Assembly: GCF_019649055.1 (NCBI RefSeq)
Contig: NW_026570384.1
Coordinates: 124,001-188,000, forward strand
Reading direction: 5' to 3'
DNA: 64,000 bases
Origin: Paramacrobiotus metropolitanus
Taxonomy: Eukaryota; Tardigrada; Eutardigrada; Parachela; Macrobiotidae
The notes beneath the pieces were generated by a model, which was not told the DNA's origin, made no database searches, and was given only the letters and a program-made list of their open reading frames with translations. How positions within the stretch are numbered: position 1 is the first letter of the stretch; every line of letters starts with the position of its first letter. Made by a program: the position numbers and the translations under genes. This document shows positions 11,453 through 22,147 of the stretch, piece after piece.

Positions 11453-13001
11453 ATGTCTCTTTCTTTCCTACCCGAAAAAATTTTAGCTACCGTAGGATTT
11501 CTACCGCTTGATATAGTCTTTCCACTATCGCCGGCTTGCCGCAAAAAAAGTATACTGATAGTGGCTGCTGGTTTTTCTCTAGGCAGTCTGCTGATATCCG
11601 CAATCATTGTAACTGCCATTTCTGTGGATCTTCATAATTTTCGAGGGGCTGGCGCACTATCGACAAGCCCAATTGTTTTTGCTATGAGCATGATGTGGGT
11701 ATTTTTCTTTACACTGCAACCATTCGTTGTCTTGTTTATCTTTCTGGCTAAAAGGGGATCGTGGCACCGGATGCGTGTTGTACTGCAAAAGATTATTGCA
11801 TTCAACACAAGCCAATATCGGCAAATGCCAAAATGGAGAGTAAAGGCTTGTGCCCTTTCGATAGTGACCTTGAGTTCCACTGTATTCTGGGAGTATTTGG
11901 AATGGAAAACATTTATGGATGAACATCCACGTTGGTACGCAAGTGATTTTCTGGAAGGATATTATCCTTTGCCGATTAAAATTGGTGCTGCGGCCACTGT
12001 CTCCTTGTGGGCGATATTTTGCACGCTACCGTACTATTTTGTCCAACAGGTTCACAGTTCTGCAGTAATCAATGCAGTTATCATACGAGACTCTTGTGCG
12101 GAAATCTTGAACGAAATACTCGTCATTTGTAAAGAAGCCGGCAAATCAGAATTTCCGCTGTGGGAAGTAACCAGCGTCGTGAGGCGTCTTCATCACTTCC
12201 TCTTGGAACTGATCAGCTGCATGTATGAACTGAATAAGGTGTACAGTTGGGTACTGTGGGCGATCTTTGGATTTAATATGGCTTTAACCTGTTCGTTCTT
12301 AGTCAAAATCCTTTTCACTACTTCGGATCTCCTCTTAGTTACTGTCCTTAACTATACCAGTTTGGGCATGTTCTTCAGCTATGCGGTATTGTTTTCCATC
12401 CCACTGGTCCAGGTTCACGATAAGGTACTTTGCACGATACATTTTCCTCAAAGACAAAATTATTTACGCTGAAAGACATTTAAGACCCAAATCACTCAAC
12501 AGTATGCGTTTCTTCGCAGGCTCAAGAATTGCCGCTTGCGATATATCAGCTGCAGATGTGCATAGAAGGTCTACTGAGTTGACAGCGCTGGTCACCACAG
12601 AGGTAAGTGCGTCCAACAACGCCGAGTCAGCGTTATTTCATAATGACCTTTTGAATTCTTCTACATTAGGAGCGGACGGAACTACATTCGGCATTAAAAC
12701 GCTTGAACATCATGGAAGTTACGGTCAGAGATTTCGATATCTGTTTTACTGGTGGCCACTTGGTCAGTTATTCTCGACATCTCCTGGCTAAGGTATTGCA
12801 CTACATGTATTGTACTTTGACGTTTGGTAGCTGTAGGTTATTAACGTTATGAAAATCAACTGCCGGCCAACAGCTACACTGGCCTATATAGGGAAAATGT
12901 AGCTCTGCTTTTTTCAGGTTTGTACATTTTTACTTTCGGTGGTCGTATTCGTTCAAGAAGTGATGTCGCGAACAAAAGCGAGTGAAACGTCTACATCGTA
13001 A
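11453..13001 (+). pseudogene. GR-like receptor with frameshift in exon 2
   Basis: Exons are 11453-12424, 12520-12602, 12670-12792 and 12918-13001. Exon 1 is an intact 324 codons (MSLSFLPEKILATVGFLPL; WEYLEWKTFMDEHPRWYASDF; PYYFVQQVH) with six hydrophobic segments. Exon 2 is 83 nt, one short of a multiple of three, and reads into TGA at 12580-12582 after MCIEGLLS. Restoring phase would give a normal end at the GAG|GTAAG donor. Exons 3 and 4 are clean and carry TGGHLVSYSRHLLAK and the last helix (VCTFLLSVVVFVQEVMSR). As read, the protein would stop before the seventh helix. Start chosen at the ATG aligned with other cluster starts, not the frame's first ATG upstream. It is a pseudogene unless the lesion is an assembly error. 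Confidence 0.8.
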
Positions 13002-13537
13002 CTACCGTCCAAAGGTAAATCCTTCTCCATCCTTCGGGCAGATGTTTCTCAAGAACGTTTTCGAGAATGCCTATTCTCCTGGACTGAAGGATCAAAACCT
13101 GGGACAAACGATATAGTTCTTATAACTTTTCAGTGCTATGACTGACAACGCTACTGCACATTGATTAATGTGGCGAAGGAATAAATTTGAGCATAGACAA
13201 TAATTTTCATATCTCCGTGATCTACAAGTAGAAAACCGATCAACTATTTTAACTATGGTCTCTTTGTAATCACTCAGTCCCAGGCGGTGTCACGAAACAA
13301 ACACTGTGAAACAATTAGCAAGAGGAGCGCAGGCGCATAGGGCATTACCGGATGTATCCATTTTCCATTGCAAATACTCTCGTACAGCCGAAGAGAATGA
13401 AACGCCGTTGTTTTTTTTTGTTTTTCAACTTCTGTTAACTGTTCGCCGATGTTTTGCCTTGAATTCATTGGCTTTATGTGCGACAAATTTTAAACAAGCA
13501 CTCTGAAAAAAAGATATTCTAAAGATTCCAGAACATA
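13002..13537. other. Intergenic, nothing recognised
   Basis: Spacer between two GR-like genes in the same orientation. A poly-T/poly-G tract lies near 13411-13421. No conserved coding signal. Confidence 0.4.
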
Positions 13538-15226
13538 ATGGCACTGTTAATTGGTACCCCGGAAAGAATCCTAGCAGCGTTTGGTATTCTGCCAGTATCC
13601 AGTGCGCTGTCAATGTCAGCGTCCAAAAAAACGGTACGAGGAACCACTATAGAAAAATTGTTCTATTATTTTCCCATCGTTTTCATCGTGGGAGCCCTTT
13701 TCCTTACCACACAGCAAATCTCCATCAACACTAACGAAATTGAGGTACACCAGAACCCTATTATCCATGGCTTATCCTCCGTGTCAGAAATAGTTTTTCC
13801 GTTGGAAGCCGTGGGCGTTCTCAGCATCTTCATGCTAAAGCGGAAATACTGGGACGCTGTCCATGTGGCCATCGCGGAGGTAGTCGAGTATGGCGGAATG
13901 CGCAACAAACGCCAATGGTACTGGCAGCGTTATGGGGATTTATATTCGGGGGTGACCTTTATCGCTACCATCCTGTGGACTTATTCCGATTGGCGATCGT
14001 TTCTGGACAAACATCCCATATGGTATGAACCGGATTTTCAAAGCGGTTTCGAGCCAGTGCCTATTAAAGCCAGTATGCCGGTGACCGTCGCGGTGTGGAT
14101 TGTTTTCTGCACACTGCCTCGTTTCTTGTGCCGGCAGATTCATGTCTCCATTATTATACAAGCGATGATTCTCCGGGATTCCTGCAGCGAATACTTTCTA
14201 AAGACCATCGCATCGATGCGCACGGCATTGACTGATGACAAGCAGCAAACGAGCATGGTTTCTTCACTGAACGAACTGCGTCACTACCATTTGAAATTGG
14301 TACTGTGCACAGAGCTGCTCAACAAAAAGTACAGCTGGGTTGTACTGGCGATTTTTGCCGTGAATGTCGCCATGGTGTGCTCGTTTGTGACATCAGTCAT
14401 TGCAATACCGCCAACCATAATTTCGGAAATTGTTTTCAAATACGGTAGTATTGGCATCTGCTTTGTTTACGCTGTCATATTTCCCATCCCACTGGTGCAA
14501 TTCTTCGAAAAGGTGACGTGTGAAAATGTTTTATATTCATCACCACATTTCAAGTTTCTGATTTTTGGGCATGTAATTACTCGAAGTTGTGGTAGAATGT
14601 AACAATAAGTACCAGTCCGTACTTCATTATGACTGGCGATACAATACGGTATTTGTATCGCCACAGTATTTGCGAATTAAAGAAATCTTCGTTAATTTTG
14701 TGCTTCATTGCAGGCGGACGAGTTTGCTTTTCGGGTGTGTCAGCTCCGCATGGAAGCCGAGAAGCAACTGCAGCCACAGCACCAGGCAGAAACGGCGACC
14801 GTAAGTAAACACCACGTTACTGTACTAATACTCGTTTTTCTCTAACAAAAAACTGGAAAGAAATTTATGTCGGGTATGAAAGAAAGCGGCAATTATATAG
14901 AATTGTTGTAGGTACAGAACATCTTATTGCTACTGGATAAACTTGAAAAGAAGGCGAGAAATTTTGTCCCATGCATCACCGGTGGCCATCTGGTGTACTA
15001 CACTCGCGGATTGCTGGCTGGGGTAATTCGTTGTTTGACTTCTGCTTAATATATGGATTTCGTTGCGTCTGAATATGTGAGGCGTTTATAGGTTTGCACC
15101 TTTTTAATTTCGGCGGGGATTCTTGCACAGGAAGTGGTTAGTCGTTCGGCAGCGTACAATGCAACGCGTTCGGGTTGTCCGAATGTTGAAACGCAGTCGC
15201 TGCTCCGATTCAACGTAACTGTGTAA
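13538..15226 (+). CDS. GR-like seven-helix receptor, intact
   Basis: Four exons, 13538-14512, 14714-14800, 14912-15022 and 15092-15226, are all joined in phase 0 and encode 435 residues without a lesion. Exon 1 (325 codons) starts MALLIGTPERILAAFGILP and holds six hydrophobic segments and the family motif WTYSDWRSFLDKHPIWYEPDF. Exon 2 is a short linking segment (ADEFAFRVCQLRMEAEK). Exon 3 ends in CITGGHLVYYTRGLLAG. Exon 4 is the last helix, VCTFLISAGILAQEVVSRS, with a longer tail. Three phase-0 introns near the 3' end are a known hallmark of the arthropod gustatory-receptor family. The GGxLVxYxRxLL...helix ending also fits, although the TYxxxxxQF motif is absent. It probably acts as a ligand-gated chemoreceptor at the plasma membrane. 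It is the most divergent intact copy here. Confidence 0.8.
14634..14663. repeat. Hairpin in GR-like intron 1
   Basis: The 11-base arms TGGCGATACAA and TTGTATCGCCA are separated by 8 bases. The left arm plus three bases (TGGCGATACAATAC) recurs at 34665-34678, just past the end of a retroelement tail, so this may be a remnant of that element's 3' end. Confidence 0.5.
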
Positions 15227-15794
15227 CACTACCTGATGCACTGTAATGGCTAATGACCGGCTGTCTCCAATACTTCTTATTCTGCATGCTTCTCATAAAG
15301 CTAAAATATTTCTTACCGTTAGAACGAATCCTCTGTCAGCATTTCGACAACGTGTTTTTATGGTTCAAAATCTTCCTCCAAAGTTGCTCGCTAATATTTC
15401 TCTCTCTCTCTTATTTGTTTCCCCTTAGAATCAACATCAACGGAGCAGAGCACTTCGACGTGATTAATTTCAAAAAAGAAAAATGCGGTGTAATAATAGT
15501 AATGGAGGTGAATCCCACAAGAGATTCTGTAGGACTTTGCTGTCCCTAAGGACCCAGAAGCCGCTTCTCTAACTGTTAGTTGATTGCTATACAACTTCCA
15601 GTCTTCTACTATCGAATTGCTAGCAACTGACGTGCGGTTTCTCATCAACATTCTTATTAACTTAGAACAGTAGGTGGGAAACGCCGTTCCATTAGTGTTT
15701 TGCGTAAAGTGCTAGTGTCATAAAACGTAATATGTTTTGGCGGCTTAGATCGACTAAAAAACCCTATAATCATAGCTAAGTACGAGTATTTACT
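15227..15794. other. Intergenic, nothing recognised
   Basis: Spacer between two intact GR-like genes. It has a CT-rich tract near 15400-15410. Frames on both strands show no family similarity. Confidence 0.4.
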
Positions 15795-17739
15795 ATGGGT
15801 TCAAAGTTTCACTCTATTCCACACTTTGCCCCGGCAACAATACTAGCGCTCACTGGCTACTTGCCAGCACATTTAGTGTCTCATGGGTTGCACAAATGGA
15901 AATCCTTCACATGCATGCTTTTAGTACTTCCGGTTGCGTTTGTCTTAGGAGGACTCGCACATGCTGCACTGACAATCGCGTCAGAAATCGCCGAAACTCT
16001 GGAACCGACACACAAACAGCACGAAAATTCTTTATTATACGGTGTCAGCATTATTTGGAGCAATGTTTTCGCTCTGCAGCCACCAGTTATATCTGGAATT
16101 TTCCTCCTTACCAGACATCGCTGGAAGGAAAGCCAAGTGGCTCTGCAAAAAGTTATCCATCTTAGTGGTGTGTCAGCGCAAATAATGCAACGATGGAAAA
16201 GCCTCGCTCGTTGTCTGTCGCTGTTTTCGCTTTTTTTCATTGCGATATGGGAATATTTTGACTGGCGCATTTATATGGACACGTATCCAGAACTGTATGA
16301 CAGTGATTTTCAAAACGGTTTTGCACCCCTGCCAATTAAGGTCACAGCTGTGCAGGTGGTAGCGTTATGGGTGACACTGTGCACTGTCCCGTACTATTTA
16401 GTGCAGCAGGTGCATTTGAGCGTTATCTTCAGCGCTTTGCTCGTCCGTGATGCATGCGCCGAAATGCTGTCTGATCTACGTGCATTGTGTGACACAATCA
16501 GAATGGGCCGTGAGACTTGTATAACAAAAGATTTGCTGGAAGCGGTGAACAGCTTCCGTAGTTTCCAAATGGCGTTGGTCAGTTGTATGGAAATCCTTAA
16601 TGCCCTTTACAGTTGGGTGTTGTGCGGGGTATTTGGGTTCAATATGGCGTTGACGGCGTCGTGCCTAGTAAAAATATTCACTGAATCGGGAACTTCCATG
16701 ATGAATACGGTTTTTAACTGTGCCAACCTTGTCACCTTCTTCAGCGTGGTTGTTTTGTTCTCCATCCCGTTGGTGCAAGCTCAGGAAAAGGTTGCAGCCA
16801 CACCAGTGATCTAATTAGTTGTTCCACAAAGAGCATCAGTTAACACTCTTCGTTTTTCATCGTAGGCCGAGGAACTCGCATTAGTCTTATATGAACTGCA
16901 AGTGTGTGCCGAAGGTCGTATGAAGAAAATGCCAGACTATTTCGCGACGGTACGTAATTTAGGACATCTCATGAAGTCACGGTCGGCGGTACCAACTGGC
17001 GATTATTTAAATATAATCCAAACCGGTTTTTAATCCAAAAGTATACTTTTCTTCTTGTCTGATAATTGGCATTAAGTTGAAACGTGAAAACCTTAAACTC
17101 TTTCCGATGAAGAACAGGTTTCGAATTTCATCTTTACGGTTCTTGAAAACTAGGATTATCAGCACGTGAAATATCAACTTGAGCTCATGGAGCAGATCGC
17201 AAAAAGACATACGCCAGGCTTTTCGGGAGGGTTTGTTGTGTACTCCAGAAACCTTCTAGCCACGGTAAGTGTTAATGGGCTCCAAACGTTTTCGGCCATG
17301 TTGACAGTGTAAACAACTTCAGACATTGTTAAACTATACATCGTCATATTATATCTAACTGGACCATAAGGAGAATCATTGGATCTTTGCTATTGTTGCC
17401 AACTTGTTCATTTTCATTAGTTTCATTTTCATTTACATTAGTATTGTGTTTTAAGTGATAGCCCCAAGTTTCATTGTGTACTTGTATCGACGCGGAAATT
17501 AAGAAACCGTTTTCGGACCCGCTTCGCAAATCGGCCCCATTAATGTCAAAGGAGCTGAATAGCTCTAAACGTGTTTCTTAATTTCTAAACGTAAAATACA
17601 ATACATTCTAGTTTCAAATGTATCTGACGAACAGGTTCTTTACATCTTTTTTTAGGTTTGTACGATCTTGGTATCGGCGGCGTTATTTGTCCAAGACCTT
17701 GTTGATCGGAGTACAAGGAACCAGACAAAACTTTCTTAA
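15795..17739 (+). CDS. GR-like seven-helix receptor, intact
   Basis: Four exons, 15795-16790, 16866-16949, 17163-17264 and 17656-17739, are all phase 0 and encode 421 residues. Hydrophobic segments lie at about 38-60, 82-105, 138-154, 184-205, 272-294 and 306-328, and the seventh is in exon 4 (VCTILVSAALFVQDLVDRS). Cluster motifs are FALQPPV (92-98), IWEYFDWR (151-158), YDSDFQNGFAPLPIK (168-182) and PYYLVQQVH (199-207). Exon 3 ends FSGGFVVYSRNLLAT, comparable with the late GFF...R.LL segment of gustatory receptors. It is the clearest reference copy for the cluster. GR proteins are inverted-topology ion channels in chemosensory cells. The ligand cannot be inferred. An AATAAA signal follows at about 17983. 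Confidence 0.82.
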
Positions 17740-18156
17740 TTCTACAATCCCCCGTGACGATAAATGTAAACATGAACATTTCGCAAATTTCGTCTTTTGG
17801 ACCCAATGTGATGGTTCTGAATTTGGAATGTAGCTTTAGACTGCGCTAAAACCTGCAAGTGTTTGCTTCTAAAATGCGTCTACTGGCGTGAAACATGCTG
17901 CTTTTACATGTTTTACAGGGACGTTTTTTTCAGATAACTAAACTAACATGCTGCTGAGTAAACTGAACAGTCGTTAAGCTTCACAATAAAGCAAACCTAA
18001 ATAATTGTTATTCTCAACAATGTGCGAAATAGCTGAGCTTAATAAAAAACTCAACAATAACATGCATGCAGTCATAAACTGTCATTTGAGTACGCTTTAT
18101 CGACTCTACAACTGTAATCAGAGTGCAAGTACCCCAAAAGACAGACTGTAACAAAC
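17740..18156. other. Intergenic, nothing recognised
   Basis: Contains the 3' flank of the intact GR-like gene with a possible polyadenylation signal (AATAAAG near 17985). No coding signal. Confidence 0.4.
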
Positions 18157-18760
18157 ATGGTGTTACAGATTGTTTCACAAGACATCATAGCCATTGGCGG
18201 CTTTTTGTTTCTCAGTTCGGTACCGTATTTCATTTTGCACCAAAATATCGGCAGCTTTCTATCATCATGCATCGCAAACGCATTCACGCTGGACAATTTA
18301 GCGTATCCGTCATCATCATTTATACGGCCACAACGCTGCATCATGCGGCGAGCATAGACGATCCTATGCAGCATCGCAAGAAAGTCTCGTTCTGCTGGGA
18401 ACGCACAAGATTTGGCTGTGCAGTTGTCTGTTAGCGCTCGCAGCTGAAAGAAATCGCTGGCATCAAGCTCAAATTGAACTCCAAAGGGAGCTCAAAGAAC
18501 TGAACTTCAGACTGAGCTCGTCGTTTAGCAGTTTCGAAGAATTGGAACATGGCAAAGTCCAAAGCAGTTGCATGTGTTCTTTGAATACTGACCTTTTGTT
18601 CAACAGCGGTGTGGGGATATCTGAACGGGCGAAAGTTCATGGATGAACAGCCTCTTTAGTATGGTCGTGATTTCTAAGACGGGTATTAACCGCTGCCTAT
18701 TAAAGTTGGTGTTTGCGGCGTATGCAACGCGAGTGTCAAAATCATGTTAATGTGAACCTG
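18157..18760 (+). pseudogene. Decayed GR-like relic
   Basis: A start-like stretch (VSQDIIAIGGFLFLSS) resembles the cluster's N-terminus. Further on, LAAERNRWHQAQIELQRELK matches the intracellular loop after helix 2. Then KFMDEQPL, a stop, YGRDF, a stop, DGY, a stop and PLPIKVG follow at about 18610-18710, which is the family signature MDEHPRWYASDFLEGYYPLPIKIG with three nonsense codons. Frames shift several times and nothing of the later exons is seen. This is a clear pseudogene, most like the copy at 11453. Confidence 0.75.
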
Positions 18761-19762
18761 TACCGCGCATCACCGTTGTGCTCTGCTAGAGTAGGTGTGC
18801 GCCTTTCGGCTTTTACATTCGTCAATGGAATTCTGCAACAAACAAAAAGGCACGTACCGTAACTTTTTTTGTGCGTTCAGTGAGATGTTTTTGTTCTTGT
18901 ACCCTAAATTCTGCACTAGTTGACTAGAAACATAAACCTAATCAGAATCAACTTTATGCAGACTTGAGCGCGGACAAAAATCAGGGGCGGCAGGACGCCG
19001 CTATGGAGCATTATTTTACGCAGTTACGATACCAACAAATGTTTCTGTAGTTCTGAACAGATGCCGTCGCGCTGTAGTTCAAAAGAAAATGGAAGATTTT
19101 ATGTTTTCAGATGAAAACATTTTCATGCAGAATGCAGTATGAGTGCTTTTAAGGTAATTTAAATTTAACAACTAAGTCAATGGCACTCACTGCAACGGTG
19201 GCAACGGTGGTCCATATTACCCCAATGTTGTGAGATCGTCCTAAAATAACGTGACAGCTCAGCTCGCATTCCTGTATAAAGTCGATTCTGGTCTACTCTA
19301 CATGCCAGTATTCACATTTTTTCTGGCGTTTTTCTGAGGAAATTTTGAGTTGTTGATGCACACGTGACACATGAGGCTCCAAAGTGAGCCAGGTATGTAA
19401 TGTCATACCGGTTGGGAACTGCTGTGGGCAAGCTGTAGTTGCACTAAATTTTATTACTTATAGCGATGCAAATCCCACTTTCAGCACTCGTACTCCACTG
19501 TGTTTGGTAAAGACTAGAGATGTACGAGTATTAGTTTAAGTGGAGCATAACGTTATTGCTTCACTTAAACTGATTCAGGCATGGCGGGACAACGTTACTG
19601 TAAATGTTCTCGTTTGAAAAAGATAACCATGCAGAAAGGTGTACAAAATTCTTTAGAATACATTTGCCTGTATTTAATGCTAATTTGCTATAGTACGTAT
19701 TACTTCTATACCATACTCGGTGCATTACCTATTGCCTATTGGATCGTCTTTAATTTGCTTTT
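18761..19762. other. Intergenic, nothing recognised
   Basis: A 1-kb stretch with no coding signal and no obvious repeat structure beyond AT-rich runs. A short frame beginning at 19581 leads into the next pseudogene but resembles no family. Confidence 0.4.
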
Positions 19763-21267
19763 ATGGCGCTCCGCCTGCTGCCGGAGAAGAGTTTGGCGCT
19801 GACCGGCTACTTACCAGTTACCCCCTCTGATAGTGTTTCCAAGATTGCGTAAATGGAAAATCATCGGAAAAGTAATTCTTTATTTCCATTTGCATTCGTA
19901 CTGAAGGCTTTGCAAACGCATTGCTGCGAGCATAGCTGCCGAAACCGCCGAAAGCCTGCAGACACCGTACAACCCAGACGGATACTTTACGCTATTTGCG
20001 TCTTATTGAGCTGTTTCTATGCTTTGCAACCTCCCGTGGTTTCCTTGGTCTATCTGATGACCATGCACTACTGGCATAACTGCCAAACGTACAGCTATGC
20101 AAAAGGTCATTGACCTTGGTAACCTTCCAACCCACGCTGTGATCAGATGGAAAGCAATAGCTGGTTGTTTTTCGGTGCTGGCTTTCCTGGTGACTGTATA
20201 TGGGAGTTCTTCTGATGGTGGATATACCTGAATGATCCGTATTGGAAAGAATGGGACGTTGATGGATATTTTGCACCGTTGCCCATTACGATCACTTATC
20301 TGCAAGTTATTCCTTTATGGGTATCGGGTATCCCTATGCACGATTCCCTGTTACTTGGTGCAGCAATTGAAAATTTGCGCCATCACGAACGCGATTATGG
20401 TATGCGATGCGTGTGAAGAAATGCAAGCTCGAATGAGGGCTCTTTCTAAAGATATGCACAAGAGAACGCCCTTGGACGTCTTCCGCTTTGTGCAGAATTT
20501 TCAGAATTTCCAAATTACGTTATTCGAATGCACAGATTTATTGAACCAAGTTTATAGCTGGACATTGGGTGGCATATTGGGATTTGGCATGATTCTAGCT
20601 TGCTCGTTCCTGGCAGTAATTTTGTACAGCAGACCGGAAACTGTAGATAGCGTTGCTTTTGAAAACATTAGATTTGTGGTCTTCTCCGTCATTCTGGCGC
20701 TGTTTTCAGTCCCATTGGTATCAATTAACGAGCAGGTAGTGTATTCACATGCATGTATGGTGTGACACGTTGTTTCGCATGGAATTTTGCCAATGTTGTT
20801 TTTACAGATAACAGAATTTCCGCTGGCTCTCTATCGTTTACAACTCTCCGTGGAAGATTATATGCAGACAGTGCCGGCGTATGCAAGAGTAAGATGCGGG
20901 TACCCATATATGCACCTAATATTATATGACATATCGTACATAATTGCGCACACTTCCTGGTTCAAAAAATTGTCCTTCAACAGCAATCCCAGTATCTGTT
21001 GGATCTGTTCGAGGCTATGTGGCAAGCTGCGAACAATTACCCCTTAAGCTTATCTGGAGGATGACTTTTATTTTTTTTTTTATTCAAGACATCTTTTAGC
21101 TAATGGAGGCGACGCAAGTTTTCAGGCAATGCATTTGTACAGTTATGACGGATCGTCAAAATTTTCTTCAGATATGCACGATTCTTATATCCACTGCAAT
21201 CATTGTTCAGGGAATCGTTGATCGAAGTCGACAAACAAAGACTGTCTTTTCCAGAGATTTATGGTAG
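19763..21267 (+). pseudogene. GR-like pseudogene, all four exon positions visible
   Basis: The start at 19763 reads MALRLLPEKSLALTGYLPVT, then the frame shifts (stop near 19851). Fragments such as ALQPPVVSLVYLM (about 20025) keep the family pattern through several shifts. From about 20270 to 20735 the 3' half of exon 1 is open (PCYLVQQLKICAITNAIM, NQVYSWTLGGILGFGM, LFSVPLVSINEQ). Exon 2 is 20808-20888 (ITEFPLALYRLQLSVEDYM). Exon 3 starts at 20984, but SGG is followed by TGA and the donor after LLAN has lost its GT. Exon 4 is 21172-21267 (ICTILISTAIIVQGIVDRS). Four or more lesions make it non-functional. Confidence 0.85.
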
Positions 21268-22147
21268 AACGATTCACTTTGTATCGGTTTTGCTAGCTCC
21301 GGCAATACCTCTGGCTGCAGCAACTGCACGATTATCGCCATTAGTGCTGATGTTTTGCTCTTCGTATTCCTTAAATTTTGGAAGAAAACTACCAATGAAA
21401 GTTTTCAGTTAAATAGGAATATTACATTCCAGATTTGAAACAGTTAGAAATGTAACTACTTATACTGGTTGTACTGCAACACAGTGAATACTGGTAATTT
21501 TGCCGGTATTTTTACCTGGTCCGTAGAGATTGGTTACGTTATGCGTATAAATAACAGAACAGTGTAATTAAGAGAATGAACTTGAAATACGTTACCGTAC
21601 AGAACTAATAAACAGGAGTTTCCGATTGAAATAAGGTATATCTAATTGCTTGACTCAAGCAAACGAGAAATGTTTATGCGAGTCTTTGTAAGTACGAAGG
21701 GCTACAGTATATAAAGTATTTTTATTTCTGCAGTATCTCTACAGTAAGTACATATATAAAGCGCTACATGCTAGCAAGCACATGATACTCCAAAAGTGAA
21801 AACCGGTTTTGATTTTTTTTACGAAGCATACGCCATACAGTCATGAGCACATACGGTGTATTGCTTGTACTGTGCATTGTAACTTTACTGTATTGTACAG
21901 GCACAATTGCTTGCAGCTTACCGCAACACAAACACAACCATCCAATACGTCATCAGAAAACATTTTTGGTATGCATGCTTAGACGAATCGAATCGAATCG
22001 CATGCTTAGACGATTAAATATTTCCTCAGCCATCCGAAGCAATATTGAACAGCTGGTATTTCTGTATGATTAGGTAGGTCGCCATAATCTGGGTTACTCT
22101 GATCCTATATAATTACACGTCTGTACTTATTTAATTTACCGAAACAG
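21268..22147. other. Intergenic / possible first exon of MLX-like gene
   Basis: A 76-codon frame at 21843-22073 starts with a strongly hydrophobic leader (MSTYGVLLVLCIVTLLYC) and could encode a small secreted peptide. Alternatively, its first four codons plus a weak donor (ACG|GTGTAT, phase 1) would join in frame to the exon at 22148. It also carries the 14-base duplication GCATGCTTAGACGA. Unresolved. Confidence 0.3.

Noticed and set aside
12580-12582. TGA as selenocysteine in a GR-like exon
   Set aside because: The exon is also one base out of phase, so a frameshift explains it; no reason to expect selenium in this family.
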